64,000 nt of DNA from an uncultured Roseburia sp. (GCA_947644305.1 CANRYS010000010.1:1-64000); one strand, 5' to 3'; shown: positions 1 to 8,363, counted from the first letter of the stretch. The notes: generated by a model not told the origin, from the sequence alone. Program-made: numbers and translations.

Positions 1-865
1 AGACAGAGCCTTGGATTGGTGGCTTAACCAGTCCAGGAAAATGTCCGCACCCCCCACTCGACCATGATCTATATATCTTAGGATATTTGGAATCCCATAT
101 ATCACGAAAAGATTCCAGTTCTTCCAGTGCGTTCTCTTCGGTCGGTGCTGCATACACACGCTTCAGATCTACCATCCGTTTTTTCATATCCTTATAGGAC
201 ACAAAACGGGTTGTGTTTCGGATTTGGTGAATGATACACGGTTGAATCTCTGTTTGTGGATAAACGGCTTCGATTGCCTGTGGAAATCCATTCAGTCCAT
301 CCACACAGGCAATCAGGATATCTTCCACTCCGCGATTCTTAAGTCCATTCATGATAGACAGCCAGAACTTGGCACTTTCATTTTCCCCTACATACATGCC
401 CAAAACATCTTTATGTCCGTTCATACCGATCCCCAGGGCAATATAGACAGCTCGTTTCACAATCCTTCCTTCACTTCGGACATGATAGTGAATAGCGTCC
501 ATGAAAACAACCGCATAGACTTCTTCTAACGGGCGTTCCTGCCATTCTCTTATCACCGGCATAATCTTATCCGTAATGCGGCTGAGGGTGCTGTCCGAAA
601 TGTCGATATCATACAGTTCTCTCATATGGGATTCGATATCGCCGGTAGACATGCCTTTTGCATACATAGACAGGATTTTTTCTTCCATATTCTGAGTTAC
701 CGTGTTCTGATATTTGCGGATCAGTTTTGGTTCATATTCACCATCCCTGTCCCTGGGGATGCCAATCTCCATATCCCCATAACTGGTGTGCATGGTTTTG
801 CTGGAATGCCCATTCCGGTTATTAGTAGTTTCTTTGTTCCGGTAATCATACTTAGAATAACCGAG
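1..865 (-). pseudogene. IS256-family (mutator) transposase remnant
   Basis: Reading the minus strand from about 865 down to about 60 gives an unbroken frame typical of IS256-type DDE transposases: an N-terminal LGYSKYDYRNK segment, then TSYGDMEIGIPRDR, the first catalytic Asp in VFMDAIHYHV, the second in ACVDGLNGFPQAIE, and the IIHQIRNTTRF segment. No start codon or usual N-terminal 90 or so residues precede it: at 866-873 the homology stops and the sequence becomes the same as DNA upstream of the tetR gene (4208). At about 50-61, after residues RSW, homology also seems to end at a run of six G. The gene is therefore truncated at its 5' end and probably broken again near the window edge. What lies left of position 1 is unknown. 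Confidence 0.85.
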
Positions 866-872
866 TCTCTTG

Positions 873-1002
873 CATTATCCACTATTTTTTATGGAATAAA
901 AGCTTATTATATTCTCTCTGGTATCATTTTCCCTTTTGACTTGTCTATTTCCATTTGGTATAATTCAACAAATTTATTTAGGCAACAGTTGCTTAATTTC
1001 TC
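873..1002 (+). repeat. Direct repeat, left copy of the tetR upstream DNA
   Basis: This stretch matches 4208-4330 almost base for base, starting CATTATCCACTAT and ending GATTAATTTCTC or GCTTAATTTCTC, with a six-base indel and a few substitutions. It lies directly against the broken IS256 transposase. Together with the decayed copy at 3074-3593 it shows that the tetR-antiporter neighbourhood was duplicated and then rearranged. It encodes nothing I can recognise. Confidence 0.85.
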
Positions 1003-1133
1003 AGTTATAAAACAAGTTTTCTAAATACCTGACGTTTAAACCACGTACTACACTTTCTCCTTGAAGACTAATTATAAATAAAAAAGTCCAGAGCCAGAGT
1101 TAATTATTCTCTATTAACTACACTTTTTGGTGC

Positions 1134-1170
1134 AAAAAAGAGACAAACCAAAAATGTCTGTCTCTTTTTT
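1134..1170 (-). terminator. Rho-independent terminator after the serine protease gene
   Basis: A 12-base stem (AAAAAAGAGACA with TGTCTCTTTTTT) surrounds a short loop and has an A-run on one side and a T-run on the other, so it can act in both directions. It lies 20 bases beyond the stop codon of the protease gene at 1191. Confidence 0.8.
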
Positions 1171-1190
1171 ATACATTTCATAATTAATAA

Positions 1191-2108
1191 TTACCCCAAA
1201 TATCCGTTATCTCTTAGCCAATAAAACAATCCTGGCTCTAGTCTACGTGCAGCATTTACTGTTCCTCCCCCCGACGAATGCATCGCTACCAAATAAGGAT
1301 ACCCATCTGTTCCAATAATATAGACTGGAGAACCGCTTTGCCCTCCCATTGTATCCATGTTATGATATATTAAATCATTTCCCATGTTTACAATACTTCC
1401 TGTAACCGCATACATATAATAGTATCCCTTATCTCCAGGATAGCCAGCCGTATATAGTGTATCACTTTCTGATGGTACTGTTACAATTCCCATATGTCCA
1501 GTATATTTTGAGACTGTATTGTCTTTGAATACTATAAATCCATAATCTCCTTCTATAGATTGATCTGTTTCATATCCTCCTCGATAAATATATGATTTGA
1601 AATCACTTGTATCATAATAAACGTAATTTCCATTTTGCCCAAACTGCATCCTTACTGATTTAAGATGTGCTCCATTTGAGTTTATCAAAACGTGCCCAAC
1701 TGTTGCTAATAAACGAGCGTTTATCATAGCACCTGTTCCACAGGCTGTTGTACCATCCTGATATGTTACAGTTAGCCTGGCAATCGTTGTATATGGATAC
1801 TGATTTGTATTTGTTACCTTCCACCTATCATCATTACCAATAATACTATGTGTACTAATACCTGGGCCTTTAGAATCACAATCTGTTATTGCCTTCTCTT
1901 CGTTCTGATTGGGAAAAAGCGGTTGAGAAACAAACTTTTCAGCATTACTATACTGTCCTGAACTCAAATCAATAATTTGTTCCTCCCCAGTTTTCATATC
2001 AACCATAACATAATCGTTAACATCTTCCTGTGCTGATACAACATAACCTGGCAATATAAAAAACAATGCCCAAAATAGTAGTACTGCTCCAAAAATTTTT
2101 TTTTTCAT
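1191..2108 (-). CDS. Secreted trypsin-like serine protease of the V8/glutamyl endopeptidase type
   Basis: The 305-residue product begins with a signal peptide (MKKK, then a hydrophobic stretch to about residue 25 ending VSA). A propeptide-like region follows to about residue 90, then a chymotrypsin-fold domain. The triad is visible: His139 in ATVGHVL, Asp188 in GDYGFIVF, and Ser258 in GGQSGSPVY. This matches the S1B family of secreted bacterial proteases. I chose the ATG at 2108 because AGGAGG stands 10 bases before it; the in-frame ATG at 2117 would be only one base from that site. The gene follows the Ig-like protein gene by 81 bases and could share its transcript. Extracellular role; the true substrate is not shown. 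Cleavage after Glu is only inferred from the family. Confidence 0.85.
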   Translation of the reverse strand: MKKKIFGAVLLFWALFFILPGYVVSAQEDVNDYVMVDMKTGEEQIIDLSSGQYSNAEKFVSQPLFPNQNEEKAITDCDSKGPGISTHSIIGNDDRWKVTNTNQYPYTTIARLTVTYQDGTTACGTGAMINARLLATVGHVLINSNGAHLKSVRMQFGQNGNYVYYDTSDFKSYIYRGGYETDQSIEGDYGFIVFKDNTVSKYTGHMGIVTVPSESDTLYTAGYPGDKGYYYMYAVTGSIVNMGNDLIYHNMDTMGGQSGSPVYIIGTDGYPYLVAMHSSGGGTVNAARRLEPGLFYWLRDNGYLG

Positions 2109-2189
2109 AAAATACATACCTCCTGTTCATTAAAAATAATACTACTAATTTACTCCAAACTACAATACCATTAAATGTTTTGTTCCCCC

Positions 2190-2939
2190 TTATTCCATTG
2201 CAAATTCAGACTGTATTTTCCCTTGATTATTTGCTCTAACCAACTTTGTAATTCGGTACTTTCCAGAAGTTAATCCCGTAAAATACTGATTTAAGTTTAT
2301 TTTTTCTGTATATTCACCGCCATTCTTTACAATCAATAAAATTTCTTGAAAATAGCTGCCTGTTTTTGTTTTTACAGTTTCCCATTGACCGTTATTGTAA
2401 TATTCCAATAGAAAAATTTTATCTATAGTAATATCTGTGCCGGAATGATTGATAATTTTTAAATTCAAAACATCTCCATCCACTTTCGCCTCGAACATTA
2501 TATCATCAAAATTTTTAATTTCAGAAAAATTATAATCACTTTTGGCGTCTTCACCTGGCAAAGATTGAGAAACAGAAGGTGTTTTTGTCGGCAATTTCGC
2601 GCTAGATCCTGGTGCCTTTGAAGTACTTTTCATTTCCTTTACCAAAACATTACATCTGTATTCTTTTCCTTTATACTTTGCAATAATTATACACTTTCCT
2701 TTCTTTTTAGCCTTTATTAAACCGTTTTTCACCGAAACTATTTTCTTATTCGTACTATACCATTTAATTTTCTTCTTCTTAGCGGCTTTTAATTTAATTT
2801 CACATGACTCATTTCTATTAAGTATCACATTTCTCTTCGATAACTTTATTTTCTTAGATTTTGCTGATAAAGCATCTGGTAACATTGTAATCACAAAAGA
2901 CAATATCACTAAAAAATAAAAAAATCTTCTTTTAACCAT
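2190..2939 (-). CDS. Secreted protein with a Big2-like and a C-terminal Ig-like domain
   Basis: The 249-residue product has a signal peptide (to about residue 26, LSA-K). Residues 27-100 are a lysine-rich bacterial Ig-like (Big2) repeat with the usual WYSTNKKIVSVKNGLIKAKKKG pattern in part. A Ser/Thr/Pro linker covers about 103-130. Residues 140-249 form a second beta-rich unit (LEYYNNGQWETV ... TSGKYRITKLV) that resembles the Big14-type domain of secreted Firmicute proteins. No catalytic motif is present, so a cell-surface or substrate-binding role is inferred only. AGGAGG stands eight bases before the ATG. A consensus promoter lies upstream at 2985-3013. Confidence 0.75.
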   Translation of the reverse strand: MVKRRFFYFLVILSFVITMLPDALSAKSKKIKLSKRNVILNRNESCEIKLKAAKKKKIKWYSTNKKIVSVKNGLIKAKKKGKCIIIAKYKGKEYRCNVLVKEMKSTSKAPGSSAKLPTKTPSVSQSLPGEDAKSDYNFSEIKNFDDIMFEAKVDGDVLNLKIINHSGTDITIDKIFLLEYYNNGQWETVKTKTGSYFQEILLIVKNGGEYTEKINLNQYFTGLTSGKYRITKLVRANNQGKIQSEFAME

Positions 2940-2984
2940 ATTACCAACCTCCTAAAATCAAATTTTTATACTTTTCTTATATTT

Positions 2985-3013
2985 ATTATACTATTTTTTT
3001 ATAATTATGTCAA
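2985..3013 (-). promoter_or_regulatory. SigA-type promoter of the Ig-like protein gene
   Basis: On the minus strand TTGACA (3013-3008) and TATAAT (2990-2985) are separated by exactly 17 bases. Both hexamers match consensus, and the transcript would start about 40 bases before the coding region. Confidence 0.75.
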
Positions 3014-3073
3014 ATTATTCCACTACTTTTTAAATATATGACGGATTACAGTTCAGATCACCTGGTGTATAGA

Positions 3074-3593
3074 AACTTCCCTTGTTGACAAATTCAAAAG
3101 GAATAATATAACAAAAACAAAAAATGGGTTTTTTGTTTCCACAATGAAAGACAGAATTATTCTGGCTTATATTGAAGGTCTGAGAAATGAAGGGTTAAAA
3201 TTTTCAGTCGATTTATTAGCCAATAAGATTGAAGATTTCCAAGAAGACGGTTTGTAAATATTTTCCTACGAAGAGACGCTTGTGGTTCTTTCACTTCTCC
3301 TTTTATGATAGTGGGAATGATTCTGTTTCCGTTTGCTAGCGGAATACTGGCAGGGATTTGCACTGCATTTTTGATGAGGCGGTCAATTAATAATACCAAA
3401 AAGCTAATACTGCTGTTGACATTCCTCTGCATTTCGGCGTTATGCGGTCTACTGACAGATAAGTATGTATTTCACACTCTGGCGTGTCCTTGGTATTTAC
3501 AGGTATCGCTGTTTCAACTTTAGCTGTTATTGATACCTCCTGGCGTCAATTGTATCAGGAACAATTGTTGCAGCTGATATCATCAACGAGATC
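3074..3593 (+). pseudogene. Decayed second copy of the tetR-antiporter locus
   Basis: Three blocks match the intact locus in order. 3074-3283 matches the tetR promoter and first 45 or so codons (as 4351-4563). About 3287-3477 matches the antiporter interior (as 5454-5644). About 3477-3593 matches its 3' part (as 5948-6065). Between the blocks about 890 and 300 bases are missing. A one-base change in AATAAGATTGAAG against AATAAGCTGAAG breaks the regulator frame early. The old promoter survives (TTGACA 3085, TATAAC 3107, 16-base spacer). No product is expected. At 3593 it runs straight into a cut-off toxin gene. Confidence 0.85.
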
Positions 3594-3736
3594 GTCCCTA
3601 GAACTTCCACTTGTCTGTCATAAGCATCTAAGAAATCGTCTGCCGCCTTTCGATTCTTAAAAGTATCTATCAAATATTTTGACAAATTAGAAACATCTTC
3701 TAAAGCTTCTTGCGTCACTACTATCTTATAATGCAT
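3594..3736 (-). pseudogene. Truncated ParE/RelE-type toxin
   Basis: From the ATG at 3736 the minus strand encodes about 47 residues typical of the N-terminal half of ParE-like toxins (MHYKIVVTQEALEDV, then LIDTFKNRKAADDFL and AYDRQVEVL). At about 3594 the frame enters the antiporter remnant and the rest of the toxin, with the C-terminal half of the fold, is lost. It overlaps the antitoxin stop by 11 bases, the normal order for such a pair. Probably inactive. Confidence 0.7.
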
Positions 3737-3887
3737 ATTGATTTACCCTCTCTTTAAGAATACGCATCGCTTCCTCATGGTCGATAACCCTGCCTGCCTC
3801 CATGTCATCTATGCCTTTATCCAATTCCTCAAAAATGTGCATTTCCTGAGCTTCCCCCTCAGAGCGTATTTTCTCTGCAACTGCCAC
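3726..3887 (-). CDS. Small antitoxin-like protein paired with the broken ParE toxin
   Basis: The product is 53 residues from a GTG at 3887: MAVAEKIRSEGEAQEMH, then an acidic helix (EELDKGIDDMEAGRVIDHEEA) in part and a C-terminal LKERVNQYAL. The DDMEAG..IDHEEA pattern is common in the C-terminal, toxin-binding half of antitoxins of RelB/ParD type. GGAGAGG stands 10 bases before the GTG and TATAAT lies a further 20 bases upstream. The frame stays open upstream into the palindromic element at 3934, but that part is element sequence. With the toxin truncated, this is an orphan antitoxin or the relic of one. Confidence 0.6.
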   Translation of the reverse strand: MAVAEKIRSEGEAQEMHIFEELDKGIDDMEAGRVIDHEEAMRILKERVNQYAL

Positions 3888-3933
3888 AATATCACTTCCT
3901 CTCCATTGAATAAATATATTATAACAAATTCTC

Positions 3934-4206
3934 TTAGCTCGACGGTGCCAATTTGAACCCTGCCTCCGTTTGTGATTTTTCAATTTGCTATGTCAACGTC
4001 AATCAACGTACCTCCAGTACGTTTCATTCCGTTTCCTTGCAAATTAAAAAATCACAAACGGAGGTCGAAGATTTCGGATTGTGATAGCACCAAAATAGCT
4101 AGGCGCTTGAATGAGGCGATGCGGTGGTATCGCCGAATGAAAGCAACAACGCTATTTTGGTGCTAGCGCAGGACGAAACAGGGTTCAAATTGGCGCCGTC
4201 GAGCTA
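3934..4206. repeat. MITE-like palindromic element, copy 1 (273 bp)
   Basis: The ends are inverted repeats of about 27 bases (TTAGCTCGACGG... at the left, ...CCGTCGAGCTA at the right). Inside are two further long stem-loops. One pairs CCTCCGTTTGTGATTTTT with its complement and carries an apical AACGTAC/GTACGTT stem. The other pairs TAGCACCAAAATAGC (4085-4099) with GCTATTTTGGTGCTA (4151-4165). Folded, it is a cruciform or cloverleaf. No reading frame fills it. A second copy is at 8608-8883 in inverted orientation and a minimal one at 17132-17167. It lies between the antitoxin gene and the tetR promoter region. Confidence 0.85.
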
Positions 4207-4207
4207 T

Positions 4208-4330
4208 CATTATCCACTATTTTTATGGAATAAAAGCTTATTATATTCTCTCTGGTATCATTTTTGACTTGTCTATTTCCATTTGGTATAATTCAACAAA
4301 TCTATTTAGGCAACAGTTGATTAATTTCTC
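4208..4330 (+). repeat. Direct repeat, right copy, upstream of tetR
   Basis: This is the intact-locus counterpart of 873-1002. It begins immediately after the palindromic element and runs to 34 bases before the tetR promoter. It has no gene. The copy at 873 is joined to an IS256 remnant instead, which shows that the sequence to the left of CATTATCC has been exchanged in one of the copies. Confidence 0.8.
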
Positions 4331-4363
4331 TTACTTATCATAAAAATACTTTACTTTCCCTTG

Positions 4364-4392
4364 TTGACATATTCATACAGGAATAATATAAT
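4364..4392 (+). promoter_or_regulatory. Consensus SigA promoter of tetR-antiporter
   Basis: TTGACA (4364-4369), a 17-base spacer, and TATAAT (4387-4392). Transcription would begin near 4399, so the in-frame ATG at 4391, inside the -10 box, cannot be the start of the regulator. Confidence 0.85.
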
Positions 4393-4420
4393 GGAAACAA
4401 AAAAAGGAGTTTTTGTTTCC
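4393..4420 (+). promoter_or_regulatory. Probable TetR operator (perfect 11-bp inverted repeat)
   Basis: GGAAACAAAAA (4393-4403) and TTTTTGTTTCC (4410-4420) are exact complements around a six-base AAGGAG. The site covers the expected transcription start and the only ribosome binding site. That is the usual place for autoregulation by a TetR-family repressor. The same site is degenerate in the decayed copy near 3115-3140. Binding is inferred, not shown. Confidence 0.6.
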
Positions 4421-4423
4421 ACA

Positions 4424-4915
4424 ATGAAAGACAGAATTATTCAGGCTTCTATTGAAGGTCTGAGAAATGAAGGGTTAAAATTTTCAGTCGATTTATTAGC
4501 CAATAAGCTGAAGATTTCCAAGAAGACGGTTTATAAATATTTTCCTGACAAAGAGACGCTTGCGGTAGCGTTATATGAATCTTACTATTCAGACGCCACA
4601 GAGCAGGCAAAAGAGCTTATTAACAAAAATACAAAGTCGTGCTATAAAGAATTGCTTCAGCTCTACTTTGATTCAAAAAGAATGACACACAGTGATATTT
4701 TCAATAAATATACACTGAATCAAAGGATTTTAGCATATACAAAAGAGAAGGCGGATTCCCTTTGGGAAATCATCGCTGCATCATTTTATGGAGAACGATC
4801 CGAGACAGACAAAAAAGCGTTTCGGGTTATTGTTGATGGTTCATTGGAAAAACTTTGCAACGACTGCTCTGTATTAGAAGATGTAATAGAAAGGCTGGTG
4901 GATTTACTATGGTGA
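4424..4915 (+). CDS. TetR/AcrR-family transcriptional regulator
   Basis: The 163-residue product has an N-terminal helix-turn-helix at about residues 20-42 (FSVDLLANKLKISKKTVYKYF) in part, followed by the conserved DKETLAVALYESYY helix, the signature of TetR repressors. The ligand-binding C-terminal domain is divergent, as is usual. I chose the ATG at 4424: earlier in-frame starts overlap the promoter. The AAGGAG site lies 14 bases upstream, longer than normal, and sits in the loop of the putative operator. The stop overlaps the antiporter start (ATGGTGA), so the two are translationally coupled. It likely represses itself and the antiporter. Confidence 0.85.
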   Translation: MKDRIIQASIEGLRNEGLKFSVDLLANKLKISKKTVYKYFPDKETLAVALYESYYSDATEQAKELINKNTKSCYKELLQLYFDSKRMTHSDIFNKYTLNQRILAYTKEKADSLWEIIAASFYGERSETDKKAFRVIVDGSLEKLCNDCSVLEDVIERLVDLLW

Positions 4916-6129
4916 TTGAACTGCTTCATATTTTTGCAATTATATGTACCGCTTTTGCCTGTGGAAAACTGGCATCCAAAATAAAACTGCCTGCTATTCT
5001 TGGCTGGCTGGTCGCTGGTATCGTTTTTGGTCCTTACCTCGCCGAAATCATAACCTTAGACACCTTGAATTCCTTATGGTATAAAGTCTTTATAAAATTT
5101 TTTGAGTGCTTTGCCGGCGTCATGATAGGCCGCGAGATTATCTTTAAAAAAATCGCAAAATCTGGCAGACAGATTATCGGGATTACTTTTGTGCAGTCCA
5201 TTGGAACATTTCTATTGGTATCCCTTGTATTTGCCATCGTATTTATTATTTCGGATATCCCTGTTTATCTGGCAGTTATATTTGGCGGCATTGCGCTTGC
5301 CACAGCTCCGGCGCCTGCATTGTCTATTGTAAATGAGTATCATGCAAGCGGGCCGGTTACCAAAACATTAATTCCGCTTGCTGCAATTGACGATATCATT
5401 GGGGTTATTGTTTTCTTTACCGTAATTTCTTTTGTAAATGGTATGAACGGGAACTCTTCCACTTCTCCTTTTATGATAGTAGGAATGATTCTGCTTCCGT
5501 TTGCTATCGGAATACTAGCAGGGATTTGCGCTGCATTTTTGATGAGGCGGTCAATTAATAATACCAAAAAGCTGATACTGCTGTTGACATTCCTCTGCAT
5601 TTCGGCGTTATGCGGTCTACTGACAGATAAGTATGTATTTCATTCCTTCAGCCTAAATTATCTGCTGATTGGCATGGCGTTTAGTGCAACCGTTGCAAAT
5701 GAGATTCCTGAACAGGAACTTTCCAATGTACTGAAACTGTATGATCCTCTTTTGAATCTCTCATTCGTTATCGTCATAGTAAACCTTGGCATGCCGTTGG
5801 ATTATCGTTTGATAGCAGGGGCAGGATTATTTACGGCAATTTATATTCTTTCAAGGGCGGCAGGAAAAATTGGTGGGGCATATTGGGGCGGTAAGATAAC
5901 AAAAGCGAAACCCTCTGTCACAAAATATCTTGGATTTACGTTACTGCCTCACTCTGGCGTGTCTTTGGTATTTACAGGTATCGCCGTTTCAACTTTAGCT
6001 GTTATTGATACCTCCCTTGCGTCAATTGTATCAGGAACAATTGTTGCAGCCGCTATCATCAACGAGATCATTGCTGTTATAGTTGCAAAATCCGCTTTCA
6101 AACGGGCTGGAGAAATAGAGGAACGATAA
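4909..6129 (+). CDS. CPA2-family monovalent cation/proton antiporter
   Basis: The 406-residue product is almost wholly hydrophobic, with about 11-13 membrane segments, and matches the Na+/H+ exchanger domain. The first segments (LPAILGWLVAGIVFGPYL) carry the typical CPA motif. A conserved Asp pair in PLAAIDDIIGVIVF resembles the ion-binding site of CPA2 exchangers such as NapA/KefB. No C-terminal TrkA-N domain is present. It probably exchanges Na+ or K+ for protons at the cell membrane. It overlaps the tetR stop by seven bases. The start at 4909 is preferred over 4855 because of this coupling and because the upstream residues are the other gene read in another frame. Confidence 0.85.
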   Translation: MVIELLHIFAIICTAFACGKLASKIKLPAILGWLVAGIVFGPYLAEIITLDTLNSLWYKVFIKFFECFAGVMIGREIIFKKIAKSGRQIIGITFVQSIGTFLLVSLVFAIVFIISDIPVYLAVIFGGIALATAPAPALSIVNEYHASGPVTKTLIPLAAIDDIIGVIVFFTVISFVNGMNGNSSTSPFMIVGMILLPFAIGILAGICAAFLMRRSINNTKKLILLLTFLCISALCGLLTDKYVFHSFSLNYLLIGMAFSATVANEIPEQELSNVLKLYDPLLNLSFVIVIVNLGMPLDYRLIAGAGLFTAIYILSRAAGKIGGAYWGGKITKAKPSVTKYLGFTLLPHSGVSLVFTGIAVSTLAVIDTSLASIVSGTIVAAAIINEIIAVIVAKSAFKRAGEIEER

Positions 6130-6195
6130 CAATTTTAAGAGAAACAATTTTCTCCTCTTCTAGTACCTAAAACTAAGATTTCTCCCAAACTTATT

Positions 6196-6729
6196 TCATT
6201 TCTTAAGATTCTTATAGGCGAGCACCCCGGCAATGGTCTTGGCATCGGTGATCTCTCCCGAATAAATCATCTTCTCGATTTCTTCGATGGAATGCCGCTC
6301 AACATTGACAAACTCGTTTTCATCCAGTCTCTGTCTGGAGGGAATGAGGTTCTCCGCATAGTAGACAGCGATTAATTCGCTGGTATATGCCGCCGCTGTA
6401 TTGACATTGATCAGATGACGGATATCCTCTGAACGATACCCGGTCTCTTCCTCCAGCTCCCTGGCAGCGCAGATCTTAAAATCCTCTTCCACACTGTCTC
6501 TTCCCCCAGCAGGGATTTCAAGCATCATATCGTCTATAGCGCCCCGGTACTGCCGTACCATAAGAATTTTTCCCTCATCATCCACCGGCACCACCGCCGC
6601 CGCGCCCTTATGCTCGATAAGATCCCACTCTGCAATATTGCCATTGGGAACCTTGACATTCATAGAATAAAAATCTACAATCTTTCCCTTGTGTTCCAGC
6701 TTCTTACCAATAATCTCAAACTTATCCAT
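6196..6729 (-). CDS. NUDIX hydrolase, ADP-ribose pyrophosphatase type
   Basis: The 177-residue product contains a full Nudix box at about residues 76-98: G, five residues, E, seven residues, then RELEEETGY, which binds the metal and cleaves the pyrophosphate. The N-terminal strand-rich part (VDFYSMNVKVPNG, WDLIEHKGAAAVVPV) is that of ADP-ribose pyrophosphatases (NudF/YqkG). It probably hydrolyses ADP-ribose to AMP and ribose 5-phosphate. It follows pepD by 20 bases and probably shares its transcript. The antiporter gene converges on it from the left across a 66-base gap with no clear terminator. Confidence 0.9.
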   Translation of the reverse strand: MDKFEIIGKKLEHKGKIVDFYSMNVKVPNGNIAEWDLIEHKGAAAVVPVDDEGKILMVRQYRGAIDDMMLEIPAGGRDSVEEDFKICAARELEEETGYRSEDIRHLINVNTAAAYTSELIAVYYAENLIPSRQRLDENEFVNVERHSIEEIEKMIYSGEITDAKTIAGVLAYKNLKK

Positions 6730-6749
6730 ATACGATCCTCCCTTTGCTA

Positions 6750-8204
6750 CTACCTTGCCAGTCTCTCCAAAACCCGGAGCAGCAGATCAAAATTCCGTCT
6801 TGCCGACGAGATACTCATTCTCTCCTTCACAGTGTGTATATCCAATATATCGGGTCCCATAGAGACGATATCCAGCCCTGGTATTTTGTGGGACAATATA
6901 CCACACTCCAGACCTGCATGGATTCCTTCTACTCTCGGCTCCCTCCCCAATACTTCCCTGGATACCTCGATCATAATGTCTCGGAGCAGAGAATCCCGTT
7001 TGTAGTCCCAGGCCGGATACCTTCCGCGGACATCAAATATAAAGTCGATTTTCCCCTGTGATACACACTCTCCCAGCCATCTCAACTGCTCCAGCATATG
7101 ATCCCGGTAACTCTCCTTCTGGCTTCTGACGGAAAATCCAAACCGGATCTCATCCTCTCCAGTGGCGACAACGCCCATGTTCAAAGAGCTCTCCACCATC
7201 CCCGGCACGTCCCCACTCATAACTTGGACGCCAGATATCACCAGATTCAAAAACCGAAGTACCACTTCTGTAAACCCGCTGCCAAAGCATTCTGTATGGG
7301 AGATGGGTTCTCTCTGTACCTCAAACTGAATCCTAGGCTCTGCAGAGTGCACCTCCTCCACACAAATCTGGGCATGTTTTTGCAGACTCTGCGCCAAAGC
7401 TGCCGCATCTGTGTCACAGACCATATGACAAGTTGCCTCTCTCGTTATCACATTGTCTTTATCACCGCCGGTAAAGGACAGGATCTGGAAGGGATGATCC
7501 TCATATGCCTGTGCCAGTATCCTTCCAAGTAAGATCGACGCATTCAGCGGATGTTTGGCAATCTCTGTGCCAGAATGTCCCCCAGTCAACCCAGACACAG
7601 AAAGGGTAAGCATTTCACCAGAACAGGTCGTTTTCTCCTGCCGGAAGGTTACCTGCGCTGTGGCGCCGCCGGCACAACTGACCAGTAGCACGCCTTCTTC
7701 TTCGTTGTCAATGTTAATGAGCCGCTTTGCCCTCAAATCAGACACATCCAGCGCCGAAGCCCCTTCCATCCCCACCTCTTCATCCGTAGTAAATACGGCT
7801 TCAATGGATGGATGGGTAATCTCATCCGAGGAAAGCACCGCCAGCATATAGGCAAGGGCGATACCATCATCCCCTCCTAACGTCGTCCCCTCCGCTTCCA
7901 GATAATCGTCACGGATCAACAGCTTAAGTCCCTGCCTCTGAAAATCATGGGAATGGTCCTCGCTGACACATACCATATCCATATGCCCCTGGAGCATCAC
8001 CGGCTCATCCCTGGTACAATCTGGAGAAGCCGGTTTCTTGATCACCACATTCAGCGCTTCATCTATCCTGTACTCCAGCCCATGTTCCTTCGCAAAGTTT
8101 ACAAGATATTCACTGATCTTCTCATTGTGATAGGACCCCCTCGGTACACTGGATATCTCTTCAAAATAAGTAAAAATCTTATGATAATCAATCGGTTCCA
8201 ACAT
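6750..8204 (-). CDS. pepD: Aminoacyl-histidine dipeptidase (M20C, PepD-like)
   Basis: The 484-residue product matches PepD-type dipeptidases in length and throughout. Metal ligands and catalytic residues are visible: LQGHMDMV (His, Asp), EGTTLGGDDGIALA (bridging Asp), and FTTDEEVGMEG (catalytic Glu and ligand Glu). The central lid domain carries GLTGGHSG. The C-terminal IHAGLECGI supplies the last Glu. It splits dipeptides such as Xaa-His in the cytoplasm. I chose ATG 8204, with GGGG eight bases upstream; a GTG at 8213 is the alternative. Upstream lies a 670-base stretch rich in palindromes before the next gene. Confidence 0.9.
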   Translation of the reverse strand: MLEPIDYHKIFTYFEEISSVPRGSYHNEKISEYLVNFAKEHGLEYRIDEALNVVIKKPASPDCTRDEPVMLQGHMDMVCVSEDHSHDFQRQGLKLLIRDDYLEAEGTTLGGDDGIALAYMLAVLSSDEITHPSIEAVFTTDEEVGMEGASALDVSDLRAKRLINIDNEEEGVLLVSCAGGATAQVTFRQEKTTCSGEMLTLSVSGLTGGHSGTEIAKHPLNASILLGRILAQAYEDHPFQILSFTGGDKDNVITREATCHMVCDTDAAALAQSLQKHAQICVEEVHSAEPRIQFEVQREPISHTECFGSGFTEVVLRFLNLVISGVQVMSGDVPGMVESSLNMGVVATGEDEIRFGFSVRSQKESYRDHMLEQLRWLGECVSQGKIDFIFDVRGRYPAWDYKRDSLLRDIMIEVSREVLGREPRVEGIHAGLECGILSHKIPGLDIVSMGPDILDIHTVKERMSISSARRNFDLLLRVLERLAR

Positions 8205-8363
8205 AATCTGCACCCCATTTCAGCCTTTACACCAGACTGACCTTTTCCTTTTCATTATTATTGCTATTGTTCCAGAGTTTTCAAAATATATGCTTCTGCT
8301 ATTTTCGTTTAGAGAATACCATGATTTATTCGTTTTGCAAAAAAATTTGCTGAGTCCATCACC

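Noticed and set aside
224..1024. Plus-strand frames of 101 and 132 codons
   Set aside because: They lie opposite the IS256 transposase frame and the repeat and have no ribosome sites or recognisable products.
4361..4423. Upstream starts (TTG 4361, ATG 4391) for the TetR regulator
   Set aside because: Both lie in or before the -10 box of a consensus promoter, so they would not be on the transcript.
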